Positions 19,259-28,334 of a DNA stretch of 64,000 bases are shown here, piece by piece (the first letter of the stretch is position 1; each line of letters starts with the position of its first letter). Source of the stretch: Ignavibacteriales bacterium (GTDB lineage Bacteria; Bacteroidota; Ignavibacteria; Ignavibacteriales; Ignavibacteriaceae). Location of the stretch: NCBI GenBank assembly GCA_016707585.1, contig JADJHL010000011.1, forward strand, positions 682,001 to 746,000. The letters are read 5' to 3'. The notes beneath the pieces are model-generated. The model ran no database searches. It saw nothing but the letters and a program-made list of their open reading frames with translations, and had not been told where the DNA came from. Position numbers and translations under genes: made by a program.

Positions 19259-20487
19259 TTATTCTAACCAGGACACAATTTCGAACCCACCGGTACCTGG
19301 GAAAAATGGAGGAGATGCTGTCATAAATCTATCATCATATCGATATCTTTTTGCAAAACCATGATTAATAGATGTTCCGCTAAATGTACCAACAGCAGCA
19401 CGAGTTTTTTGTATTATTCCACCAAGCAAATTTATATTTCCGCTTACTGGCCTGATATCATGATCCTGTGCTCCAAATCCACCTTTTTCGCAATATATTG
19501 AAGCATGAATATCAACGCTTGAGTTGTTAGCTGTATTTTTGGTAATCCACACACTATTTTCTGCACAGATTCCTAACATATCGGTAGAGTTAGGATACTT
19601 ACGTGGATCTTTATTGTAAACAATATTATCATCTATCCAAACCGTTCCTTTTCCTGTTGAAGTAGTTGTACTATTACATCCTAAAGTATATTGTCCCTTC
19701 ACTGTTCCTTTAAGTCTTACAACAGCGTTTTTAGCAAAGATCATTCCGTTTGGTGCCGCATCTGGTAAATAAAGTGCAGAGTAAGAAGCACCATAAGAAA
19801 ATTTATATTTAAGAGAATCATTTACAAAAAACATATAAACAGTATCGTGTCCTGTAAATTCATATCCGCCTGTTTCAGCAGGTGTTTCCATTAAATCTAC
19901 TGCATTTGTTGGCATCGTACACTAACTCCAGGATCATATCCACCAATAAAATTAGGCTTATCAGCAGTTTTGCTGGTTTTATAAACAAGTGATTTAAGAC
20001 TTGATGCTTTACCAAAAAATACTGGATGATTTGCCGCACGTAAATAATCTTGTGTATGAAATGGACCCCAAACAGTATCATTACCGGTCCACCAAATTGT
20101 ACCACCTTCACTTACCGAATAATAAGCAAACTTAGAAAATTTACTTGGAGATAAAGTTACTTCAACTATGCTTTCCATTCCGTGATAGGAACCTGTTGCA
20201 ACAATCTTCCTAATGTTCTTGTAAACATCAACAACCTGTATTTCAACATCAAGTTTGCCATCGGAAAAATCTTCGTTGCTGTAACCATCATCCCAGGTTG
20301 GATCTATAAAAATTTGGTTTGATGCAAGATTAGCTCCACTTACAGCGATGTTGTGTGCAATCATTTCACTGTAATAACCTACCATATTGCCAACAGATTC
20401 TGTTGAGATTTTGCCAAAGTTTTTTATAGCTATCATAAATAAAAGTGTAAAGCCAATAATTGTTATAAAAGTTGCCTTGCCCGCCAT
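19259..20487 (-). CDS. Pilin-like exported protein, split by a frameshift
   Basis: About 409 residues across two frames. The N terminus (MAGKATFITIIGFTLLFMIA) is a short leader plus one hydrophobic helix, like pilin or pseudopilin subunits. A mostly beta ectodomain follows (TGSYHGMESIVEV, GGTIWWTGNDTVWGP). The first frame ends at 19897; the second resumes at about 19914 (MPTNAVDLMETPAETGGYEF) and ends at 19259 with GGFEIVSWLE. A missing base near 19914-19920 explains the split. It is the third gene of an operon, 4 bases after its neighbour. No exact family is recognised. Confidence 0.6.
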
Positions 20488-20491
20488 TGTG

Positions 20492-21091
20492 TTACCTATT
20501 CTTTAAATTTCGTGATACCATTCTTATCTGACGCCAAAATGCTTTTGAATATTTTTGATCGTAAGCTTCTGTGCTTTCAACAGTTAAATTTATTTCAATT
20601 GAAACGATCCCGCCATTAAGTCCAATAGGCGGAGTTAGCGTATCACCAAGAGCATCAAAATAAACAAGATGAAATTGTGTGATACCAAGATTTGCACTTT
20701 TATGCGGCTCTGCATTTACAACCCTGTATAATAATCTATCTCGTGGATTTGCAGAAGCAGTAAGCTCTGATGTTGGGCCTAAATAATAATGCATCGAATC
20801 AACATCTCCATCATTATCAATATCCGAATAAAATCTGATCTCTGAAGTATCAGCATAAAGTACAGCTTTAGTTGGATCGGGAAGTAAATTCCAGTTTTTG
20901 CAATATCCAATTTTTCTAAAATCATATTCAATAATCTGTGCAGCAGTAGCAAGATTTTGTTGGATTGTTAATTCACCATTATGATTATATGTTTTTTCAG
21001 TAATGCTATCACTAAGTCTAAAAGCAATAGACATCATAATTCCACCAATTATAACAGAACCGAGAATATCTAAAATTGTAGTAAAGCCCAT
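20492..21091 (-). CDS. Pilin-like membrane-anchored protein
   Basis: A 199-residue protein starting MGFTTILDILGSVIIGGIMM, a hydrophobic helix directly after a very short leader ending in Gly2, as in minor pilins. The Glu5 of classical pilins is not present; an Asp is near that place. The rest is a soluble domain with EYDFRKIGYC, FYSDIDNDGDVDS and YRVVN, resembling PilW-like minor pilins. It sits 9 bases after the first gene of the trio and 4 bases before the third, so it is co-transcribed. Confidence 0.55.
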   Translation of the reverse strand: MGFTTILDILGSVIIGGIMMSIAFRLSDSITEKTYNHNGELTIQQNLATAAQIIEYDFRKIGYCKNWNLLPDPTKAVLYADTSEIRFYSDIDNDGDVDSMHYYLGPTSELTASANPRDRLLYRVVNAEPHKSANLGITQFHLVYFDALGDTLTPPIGLNGGIVSIEINLTVESTEAYDQKYSKAFWRQIRMVSRNLKNR

Positions 21092-21100
21092 TTATATTTC

Positions 21101-21601
21101 CTATCTAAAATGCCAGTAACTGTAGATGGTAGACATTCTAATTGTATCTTGCATTGATTCACTAGTAACAGTAATGTCCATTTTTTTATGCCAGGTTTTT
21201 TGTCCAACCTTAACTTGAGGATTTGAAGCATCTATATAGTAGACTGTGCATGTTAAGTGATACTTGGCTAAGGGTAGGTAATTGTAGTGATAATCATAAC
21301 CTTCATAATCATCAAAATCATTAAATGTAATACTGGAATCTTCAAGCTCGCCTGCACCGCGGCCGAGTGGATAACTGGTTAATAAATTGTAATCTGAAAA
21401 TTCATCTGAAACTGTATTAGCATCAAATGCTTTTTTGCTCGCTTCTTCTATTAAGGATGTTGCCAGTGAGACGGCTAAGATGCCAAGTTTGGAGTCTTGC
21501 ATGACAGTATCGTTAGCAAGAATAAAGTTGTTCATTTTTAGAACTGTTAATGAGAGAATTAGTAAAGCCCCAATACTAAACAGTGTTTGTCCCGTGTTCA
21601 T
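21101..21601 (-). CDS. Pilin-like membrane-anchored protein, first of three
   Basis: About 166 residues from the ATG at 21601, which is preferred over an earlier in-frame start at 21637 because MNTGQTLFSIGALLILSLTV then gives a proper short leader and hydrophobic helix. The ectodomain (ILAVSLATSLIEEASKKAFDA, YHLTCTVYYIDA) resembles PilV-like minor pilins. It leads an operon of three membrane-anchored proteins of similar layout, probably parts of a type IV pilus or secretion pseudopilus. No assembly ATPase or prepilin peptidase is seen in the window. Confidence 0.55.
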   Translation of the reverse strand: MNTGQTLFSIGALLILSLTVLKMNNFILANDTVMQDSKLGILAVSLATSLIEEASKKAFDANTVSDEFSDYNLLTSYPLGRGAGELEDSSITFNDFDDYEGYDYHYNYLPLAKYHLTCTVYYIDASNPQVKVGQKTWHKKMDITVTSESMQDTIRMSTIYSYWHFR

Positions 21602-21891
21602 AGTATTTCTTTTCGATAATTGTGGCTTTATTAGCAAGTATCGTACAAAAAAAAATCTCTTTATGAAACAAAATTTATTTTGCTTTTAATATGATTTTGA
21701 GATTTGGAATACATTATCAGATAATCTTTACTTAGATATGGAAATATTTACTTCCTTTCGGCTTGTTCGTTAGTCCTTTTGGCGACAATATTATCGTCGA
21801 GAATAAGACACTAAACAACCAAAATTTTAAAACCTGATTTTCTTATCTTTACTTATTAAAAATTTATTTCTTTCTATCTAAAGGAAACATT

Positions 21892-24108
21892 ATGACTGCA
21901 AATTATGATATGATCAAAAAAGTTTACTCTAATTATAAAGATCGATTAAACGAAATACGAAAAGTTGTTAATCGTCCATTAACTTATGCAGAAAAAGTTT
22001 TATACACTCATCTTTATGATAAAGCAACAAAAGAATTTACTGGTGGAAAAGATTATGTTGATTTAGCTCCTGATCGTGTTGCAATGCAGGATGCAACAGC
22101 ACAAATGGCATTATTACAATTTATGTCTGCTGGAAGAAAAACAACTGCAGTTCCTTCAACTGTTCATTGTGATCATTTAATTCAAGCTCAAGTTGGTGCG
22201 GTTGAAGATCTTGATCGTGCAACAACTGAGAACAAAGAAGTATATGATTTTCTTGAAAGCATTTCGCAAAAATTTGGTGTTGGATTCTGGAAACCGGGTG
22301 CTGGAATTATTCATCAGGTTGTTTTAGAAAATTATGCTTTCCCGGGCGGAATGATGATTGGAACTGATTCACACACTCCAAACGCCGGTGGATTAGGAAT
22401 GATTGCAATCGGTGTTGGAGGTGCAGATGCTGTGGATGTTATGGCAGGAATGCCGTGGGAGTTAAAATGGCCAAAACTTATTGGCGTTAAGTTAACCGGA
22501 AAATTAAACGGCTGGACATCCGCAAAAGATGTTATTCTTAAACTTGCAGGAATATTAACAGTTAAAGGCGGTACCGGAGCAATTGTAGAATATTTTGGTG
22601 ATGGAACAAATTCAATTTCCTGCACAGGTAAAGGTACTATTTGTAATATGGGTGCAGAGATTGGGGCAACAACTTCTGTATTTCCATTTGATGAAAAGAT
22701 GGCTTCATATCTTAGAATTACAAAACGTGTTGATGTTGCGGCACTGGCTGAAGGTTTAGCAGATGAACTTTGTGCTGATAAAGAAGTTTTTGCTAATCCG
22801 GAAAAATATTATGATCAGGTAATTGAAATTAATTTAAGCGAACTTGAACCACATCTTAACGGACCATTTACTCCGGATAAAGCATGGCCAATCTCTAAAA
22901 TGAAAGAAGCAGTAAAGAGTGAAAACTTTCCTGATAAAGTTTCTGTTGGTTTGATCGGAAGTTGTACAAATTCCAGTTATGAAGATATTGATCGCTCTGC
23001 AAGCATTGCAAAACAAGCACTTGCTAAAGGGATTAAAGCAAAAGGGCAGTACACAATTACTCCGGGCTCTGAACAAGTAAGAGCAACAATTGAGCGAGAC
23101 GGACAATTAAAAACTCTTACAGACATTGGCGGAGTTATTCTTGCAAACGCTTGTGGTCCTTGTATTGGAATGTGGAAACGTATGGATATGAAAATGGGTG
23201 AAAGAAATACAATCATTACATCGTTCAACAGAAATTTCGCAAAACGAAATGATGGAAATCCTGAAACACTTGCGTTCGTTGCATCACCTGAAATCACAAC
23301 TGCACTTGCAATTGCAGGCAGTTTATCTTTCAATCCTATTACCGATGAACTTGAAAATGAAAAAGGTGAGAAAGTAAAACTTGATGCACCAAGTGGAGAA
23401 GAACTACCACCACGCGGATTTGACGAAGGCAGTGCTGGATTTGTTGCTCCTGCTGAAGATGGAAGTAAAGTTGAAGTTAAAGTTGATCCAAAGAGTGAAA
23501 GATTACAATTGCTTACATCATTTACTCCCTGGGATGGAAAAGATTTAGTTGATCTTCCTGTGTTACTGAAAGCATTTGGAAAATGTACGACTGATCATAT
23601 TTCAATGGCTGGACCATGGTTAAAGTATCGCGGACATCTTGATAATATTTCCAACAATATGTTTATCGGTGCAATAAATGCATACACAAAAGAAGCTGGA
23701 AAAGTTAAAAATATTTTTACAGGTGAAACTAAATCTGTTCCTGAAGTTGCTCGTGAGTACAAAAAACATAACCACAATTGGGTTGTTGTTGGCGATGAAA
23801 ATTATGGTGAAGGTTCATCACGAGAACACGCAGCAATGGAACCAAGATTTCTTGGCGGCAGAGCAATAATCGTAAAAAGTTTTGCGCGCATCCACGAAAC
23901 AAATTTAAAGAAACAAGGAATGCTGCCGCTTACTTTTGCTGATCCAAAAGATTATGATAAGATAAAAGAAGATGATAAAGTTGATATTCTCATTTCAACA
24001 TTAGCTCCGGAAAAACAAGTTAAGATGATTGTTAAGCATAAAGATGGAAGCAAAGATGAAGTGATGTTGAATCAAACTTTTAATGCTGCACAGATAGAAT
24101 GGTTTTAA
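21892..24108 (+). CDS. acn: Aconitate hydratase, mitochondrial type
   Basis: A 738-residue aconitase that interconverts citrate and isocitrate in the TCA cycle. The three cluster cysteines are Cys358 (GSCTNSSYED), Cys421 and Cys424 (ANACGPCIGMW), at the same numbers as in the well-studied mitochondrial enzyme. Substrate motifs GTDSHTPNAGGLG and NYGEGSSREHAA are intact, and the swivel domain begins near LLKAFGKCTTDHIS. The ribosome-binding site AAAGGA precedes ATG 21892. Its terminator overlaps the 3' end of the convergent marR gene. Confidence 0.97.
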   Translation: MTANYDMIKKVYSNYKDRLNEIRKVVNRPLTYAEKVLYTHLYDKATKEFTGGKDYVDLAPDRVAMQDATAQMALLQFMSAGRKTTAVPSTVHCDHLIQAQVGAVEDLDRATTENKEVYDFLESISQKFGVGFWKPGAGIIHQVVLENYAFPGGMMIGTDSHTPNAGGLGMIAIGVGGADAVDVMAGMPWELKWPKLIGVKLTGKLNGWTSAKDVILKLAGILTVKGGTGAIVEYFGDGTNSISCTGKGTICNMGAEIGATTSVFPFDEKMASYLRITKRVDVAALAEGLADELCADKEVFANPEKYYDQVIEINLSELEPHLNGPFTPDKAWPISKMKEAVKSENFPDKVSVGLIGSCTNSSYEDIDRSASIAKQALAKGIKAKGQYTITPGSEQVRATIERDGQLKTLTDIGGVILANACGPCIGMWKRMDMKMGERNTIITSFNRNFAKRNDGNPETLAFVASPEITTALAIAGSLSFNPITDELENEKGEKVKLDAPSGEELPPRGFDEGSAGFVAPAEDGSKVEVKVDPKSERLQLLTSFTPWDGKDLVDLPVLLKAFGKCTTDHISMAGPWLKYRGHLDNISNNMFIGAINAYTKEAGKVKNIFTGETKSVPEVAREYKKHNHNWVVVGDENYGEGSSREHAAMEPRFLGGRAIIVKSFARIHETNLKKQGMLPLTFADPKDYDKIKEDDKVDILISTLAPEKQVKMIVKHKDGSKDEVMLNQTFNAAQIEWF

Positions 24109-24183
24109 AGCTGGTAGTGCATTAAACCTTATTGCAAGTAAACAGAAATAAATGTAGCAAACGCGTTTAAGATCTTTACATTT

Positions 24184-24210
24184 AGGCGATTCAACTGAGT
24201 CGCCTTTTTT
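24184..24210 (+). terminator. Intrinsic terminator of the aconitase gene
   Basis: A 9-bp stem (AGGCGATTC / GAGTCGCCT, one G-T pair) with an AACT loop and a T6 tail. It lies 75 bases after the aconitase stop codon. The right part covers the last codons and stop of the convergent marR gene. Confidence 0.8.
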
Positions 24211-24730
24211 GGTGAACCAAAATTTCAGCAAAGACCCAAGAAGAATCAGACAAAGTTCGCAAAGAATAAAGTTTACCATAAACTTTTTCCAGCAAATCAG
24301 AAAGAGTTTTCTTTTCTGTATTTGAGAGTGTGGAAGATATGTAACTTCCCAAAGCCTGAATTTCCGGATGTGCTTTATCTAAAAGTTTTATTCCTTTTTC
24401 TGTAATTCGAGTCATTGAAAGTCTTTTATCTTCAGTTGAATTAAATCTTTCAACCAACTTTTCTTTCATCAATCTATCAATAATTCTTGTTACATCCGGT
24501 GCCGGTTCAATCATTCTGGAAATAATATCACAACGCGGATGACCATTTGGATAAACTCCCTTTAGAATGCGAAGCACATTATATTGCGGCATGGTTAATC
24601 CATACTTATTCATCACCTCATCGTGTTTTGAACGCAGAAAATAAGATGTTACAAAAATATTTAATGCAACTTCCTGATCTAAGCTTTCAAACTTTGTTTG
24701 TTTAAGCCATTGTTTTAGTATTTCGCCCAT
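24191..24730 (-). CDS. MarR-family transcriptional regulator
   Basis: A 179-residue winged-helix regulator. The DNA-binding core reads YGLTMPQYNVLRILKGVYPN, then DIISRMIEPAPDVTRIIDRL as the recognition helix, and DKRLSMTRITEKGIKLLDKA as the wing. This is a typical MarR layout, at the long end of the family range. It should act as a dimer and repress itself or neighbours in response to a small ligand. A clear Bacteroidota-type promoter is just upstream. The divergent BatA-like gene starts 152 bases away and is a possible target. Confidence 0.88.
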   Translation of the reverse strand: MGEILKQWLKQTKFESLDQEVALNIFVTSYFLRSKHDEVMNKYGLTMPQYNVLRILKGVYPNGHPRCDIISRMIEPAPDVTRIIDRLMKEKLVERFNSTEDKRLSMTRITEKGIKLLDKAHPEIQALGSYISSTLSNTEKKTLSDLLEKVYGKLYSLRTLSDSSWVFAEILVHQKRRLS

Positions 24731-24762
24731 TGTATCAATTCTAATTTATTGTGTTATGACAC

Positions 24763-24793
24763 CAAAATTATGTTTTTGAAATACTAAATCAAA
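24763..24793 (-). promoter_or_regulatory. Bacteroidota-type promoter of marR
   Basis: On the minus strand TTTG (24793-24790), a 19-base spacer and TAATTTTG (24770-24763) match the TTTG / TAnnTTTG promoter consensus known from Bacteroidota primary sigma factors. It lies 33 bases ahead of the marR start codon. Confidence 0.6.
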
Positions 24794-24881
24794 GTTAGAT
24801 TTAACTGCTTATAATTGGCATAGTATTCTCAAATCATTATTACTATTTTTTGATCAATAAAAATGGACATTATTCTATAGT

Positions 24882-26978
24882 ATGATTTTTCTTAATCCTG
24901 CAATTTTATTCGGATTGCTAGCTGCATCAATTCCTGTAATTATTCACTTATTCAATCTTAGAAAACTTAAAAAGATTGAATTTAGTACGCTTACCTTTTT
25001 AAAGGAATTACAGAAAAATAAAATTCGTAAAATAAAATTAAAGCAGTGGATTTTACTTGCACTTAGAGTTTTAATAATCCTTTTTGTGGTGATGGCTTTT
25101 GCACGTCCGGCATTGCAATCAATGCAAATTGGCGGAACAACATCGGCAGCAAAAACAACTGCAATATTTATTCTTGATGATACTTTTAGCATGTCTGTTG
25201 TTGATCAGAAAGGATCATATTTTAATCAGGCAAAAGAAATTATTAAGCAAGTTCTTTCGCAATTACAAGAAGGTGATGAAGTTGGTTTGATATTGGTTTC
25301 GAACACAAAAGCAGAGAATAAACTTACATCAAACTTATCCGAGTTTATAAAAAATGTTGATCAAATTGATTTATCATTTGCATCAGCAGATTTAAATTCA
25401 TCAATTACCAAAGCATCTCAAATAATTTCTGAAAGCAAAAACTTTAATAAAGAAATTTATGTTTTGTCAGATTTTCAGAAAAATAAAATCACAAAAGAAA
25501 ATCTTAATAATGATTTAAGTGAATTATTAAATGAAGGCATCAGGCTTTATTCTTTTGATTTATCAGACAAAGATGTTTTTAATCTTTCCGTTGATGAATT
25601 GAAAATTAATAACCAGATTTTTGAAAAAGATAAACCGGTTAGTTTCTCTGTAACAATTTCGAACAATTCAAAACAAGATGTTAGTAATGCTGTCGTCTCT
25701 TTGTTCATAAATGATGAAAGAGCAGCACAAAAAAGTTTTGATGTGAGTACAGATCAATCTACAATTGTGGAGATTGAGGCAATCCCAAAGACAAATGGAT
25801 TTATTGATGTTGTTGCAGAAATTGAAACCGATGAAATTGAGCAGGATAATAAGCGGTTTGCAAGTTTATTCATACCCGAAAAAATATCTGTCGGACTATT
25901 TTCTGAAAACCCAAATGATCTAACTTTTGTTGATCTGGCTTTACAGACAGCAGGTGAAGGGATGTATGAGATTGAACGAAAAAATTTAAACCAATTTACT
26001 TCGCAGCAATTAAATAAATATCAAACAATAATTATTTCAACAAACACAATCATTTCTGGAATTGAGCAGTTAAAAATCTTTATTCAAAATGGCGGTGGAG
26101 TTGTTTTATTCCCTTCACCAAATCAAGATGCTGTTAGATTAAATCAACTTTATTCTCAATTAGGATTAAGAATTAGTTCTTCTTTCGTTGGTAAAGTTAG
26201 TAGTAACGATTTGAAAATTAAATTTGATAAAACTGATTTTAATCACCCCGTTTTCCAAAATATTTTTCAGAATGATGATAAGAAAAAATATGAATCACCT
26301 GAACTTAATGCTTATTACAAATTAACATCCTCCGGCAATCAAATAATTTCGTTGGTTGATGGATCATCTTTCTTAAGTGAACATAGAGTTGAGAAAGGAA
26401 AGATATTCGTTTTTAACTCTTCACCAGTTTTAAGCTGGAGTGATTTTCCTATTAAAAGTATTTTTGCTCCTTTGATGAATAAATCGGTGGCTTATCTTTC
26501 ATCAAAAGAAAGAGATGAGAATATTTTTCTTGCAGGTGAGGAAGTAAATATTAATTTGAAGAACACCAATGTATCACAAATTAAAATTTTAAAACCGGAT
26601 AAATCTAATGAGTTTATAAATCTTAATGATAATTTGAGAAAAGATTATTTAGCTTATTCAAATACAAGTAATGCTGGCAATTACAAATTTTATTCTAGCG
26701 ATAATCAGATTGAAAATATTTCAATCAATACTGATCCAACAGAATCTAAAACTGAATATGTTAATGAGTCTGAATTTGAAGATTATCTAGAACAAATTAA
26801 GTTTGCTGGTAAGTATGTATCTATTGATAAAGAAAGTAACATAACAGAAAAAATTATGCAGGCAAGATTTGGTTCTGAGTTGTGGAGATATTTTTTACTC
26901 GTTGCCATAATACTTGCATTAATTGAAATGACAATTGCAAGAAATGCAAAAAAAGATTTAGAAGGAATTACGACTTAG
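24882..26978 (+). CDS. BatA-domain / von Willebrand A membrane protein
   Basis: A 698-residue membrane protein. The N terminus (LNPAILFGLLAASIPVIIHL) plus a second helix (WILLALRVLIILFVVMAFA) is the BatA N-terminal module. A VWA domain follows with a MIDAS-like DDTFSMS (D-x-T-x-S instead of D-x-S-x-S), then Ig-like repeats, a glutamine-amidotransferase-like segment (FIQNGGGVVLFPSP) and a last transmembrane helix (YFLLVAIILALIEMTIA). In related genomes such genes sit with MoxR, DUF58, DUF4159 and DUF4175 genes. Here DUF4159/DUF4175 lie 7 kb downstream. Probably a periplasmic envelope or stress function. Confidence 0.8.
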   Translation: MIFLNPAILFGLLAASIPVIIHLFNLRKLKKIEFSTLTFLKELQKNKIRKIKLKQWILLALRVLIILFVVMAFARPALQSMQIGGTTSAAKTTAIFILDDTFSMSVVDQKGSYFNQAKEIIKQVLSQLQEGDEVGLILVSNTKAENKLTSNLSEFIKNVDQIDLSFASADLNSSITKASQIISESKNFNKEIYVLSDFQKNKITKENLNNDLSELLNEGIRLYSFDLSDKDVFNLSVDELKINNQIFEKDKPVSFSVTISNNSKQDVSNAVVSLFINDERAAQKSFDVSTDQSTIVEIEAIPKTNGFIDVVAEIETDEIEQDNKRFASLFIPEKISVGLFSENPNDLTFVDLALQTAGEGMYEIERKNLNQFTSQQLNKYQTIIISTNTIISGIEQLKIFIQNGGGVVLFPSPNQDAVRLNQLYSQLGLRISSSFVGKVSSNDLKIKFDKTDFNHPVFQNIFQNDDKKKYESPELNAYYKLTSSGNQIISLVDGSSFLSEHRVEKGKIFVFNSSPVLSWSDFPIKSIFAPLMNKSVAYLSSKERDENIFLAGEEVNINLKNTNVSQIKILKPDKSNEFINLNDNLRKDYLAYSNTSNAGNYKFYSSDNQIENISINTDPTESKTEYVNESEFEDYLEQIKFAGKYVSIDKESNITEKIMQARFGSELWRYFLLVAIILALIEMTIARNAKKDLEGITT

Positions 26979-26980
26979 TG

Positions 26981-27060
26981 TTCCTAAGTGTACTTAGTGT
27001 CTCAGTGGTAAAAGAAGATTCACACCACTTAGACACTGAGACCACAAAGGATCACTTAGA
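26981..27060. repeat. Imperfect palindromic repeat (CTTAGTGTCTCAGTGG type)
   Basis: The gap between the BatA-like gene and hflX consists almost wholly of an imperfect inverted repeat. The arm at 26991-27010 and the reverse complement of 27025-27044 agree at 16 of 20 positions by eye. The core (cttagtgtctcagtgg / ccacttagacactgag) resembles palindromic elements scattered through related genomes. No ORF is present. Confidence 0.55.
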
Positions 27061-27068
27061 AATATATT

Positions 27069-28334
27069 ATGATAGAAATAACAAAAAAAGTAGTTGAACG
27101 AGCAATGCTCGTTGCCCTTGATACCAAAGCATACAGCAAAGAAGTTGTTGAAGAACATCTTGCAGAACTTGAAGAACTGGCAAATACTGCGGGAGCAGAA
27201 ACAGTTTTCAAGATCATTCAAAGTAAATCAAGAATGGATTCTGCTTACTACATTGGCAAAGGAAAAGCAGAAGAACTTGCTCAACTTGTTGAGTTGAACG
27301 ACATCAACATAATTATTTTTGATGATGATTTGACTCCTGTGCAGGTAAGAAATCTTTCGGATCTTTTTAAAAGAAAAGTTATTGATAGAAGCGGATTGAT
27401 CCTTGATATTTTTGCTTCTCGCGCAAAAAGTAAAGAAGCAAAAACTCAGGTTGAACTTGCACAACTTCAATATCTTTTGCCGCGATTAACTCGTGCCTGG
27501 ACTCACTTATCAAAACAATATGGCGGAATTGGAACTAAAGGTCCTGGTGAAACTCAGATTGAAACTGATAGAAGAATCATTCGTACCAGAATTTCGCATC
27601 TTAAAGAAAAACTCAATGAAATTGAGAATCATAGAATTACACAAAGTGCAGGAAGAAAAAACTCAACACGAATTGCAATTGCTGGATATACTAATGCTGG
27701 TAAATCTACTTTGTTTAATCTATTAACAAGTTCAGATGTTTTTGCTGAAGATAAATTGTTCGCGACATTGGACTCCACAACCCGTTCACTTGAGGTTCAC
27801 GATACGGAGAAAATATTGATTAGCGATACGGTAGGGTTTATTCGAAAACTGCCACCGCAGCTTATTGCATCATTTAAAAGTACATTGAGTGAAGTAAGAG
27901 AAGCGGATATAATATTTCACGTTGTAGATGTTTCGCATCAATTTTATGAGGATCATATTAAAGTTGTTGAGGATACATTAAAGGAATTTGGAAGCGCTGA
28001 TAAAAAAGTTGTTAGAATTTTTAACAAGATAGATTTAATTAAAGATAAATCTAAAATTGATTTCATTCGTAATTCGCATAAAGAAAGCATAATGATTTCT
28101 GCGATGCGTGGAATGAATATTTCTGCGTTAAAGTCTTTGTTGAATGATATTATTGAAGATCAGTTTGTTGAAGCAAAAATTAAATTGCAATTAACCGATT
28201 CAAAAAAAGTTTCGCAAATTCATTCTCTCGCAGAAGTCCTTAAAATAGATTATGATGAAAACGGAATTAAAATCCATTACAAAACAAGTAAACAAAACTC
28301 AGATAAAATAAAGAAGATAATCTATGGTTCGTAA
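27069..28334 (+). CDS. hflX: Ribosome-associated GTPase HflX
   Basis: A 421-residue GTPase that binds the large ribosomal subunit and rescues or splits stalled ribosomes. The N-terminal HflX domain (AGAETVFKIIQSKSRMDSAY, YIGKGKAEELAQL) is followed by the linker signature LPRLTRAWTHLSKQYGGIGT and GPGETQIETDRR. The G domain has G1 GYTNAGKST, G3 DTVGFIRKLP and G4 NKID. Its stop overlaps the start of the downstream lyase gene by 11 bases. Confidence 0.95.
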   Translation: MIEITKKVVERAMLVALDTKAYSKEVVEEHLAELEELANTAGAETVFKIIQSKSRMDSAYYIGKGKAEELAQLVELNDINIIIFDDDLTPVQVRNLSDLFKRKVIDRSGLILDIFASRAKSKEAKTQVELAQLQYLLPRLTRAWTHLSKQYGGIGTKGPGETQIETDRRIIRTRISHLKEKLNEIENHRITQSAGRKNSTRIAIAGYTNAGKSTLFNLLTSSDVFAEDKLFATLDSTTRSLEVHDTEKILISDTVGFIRKLPPQLIASFKSTLSEVREADIIFHVVDVSHQFYEDHIKVVEDTLKEFGSADKKVVRIFNKIDLIKDKSKIDFIRNSHKESIMISAMRGMNISALKSLLNDIIEDQFVEAKIKLQLTDSKKVSQIHSLAEVLKIDYDENGIKIHYKTSKQNSDKIKKIIYGS

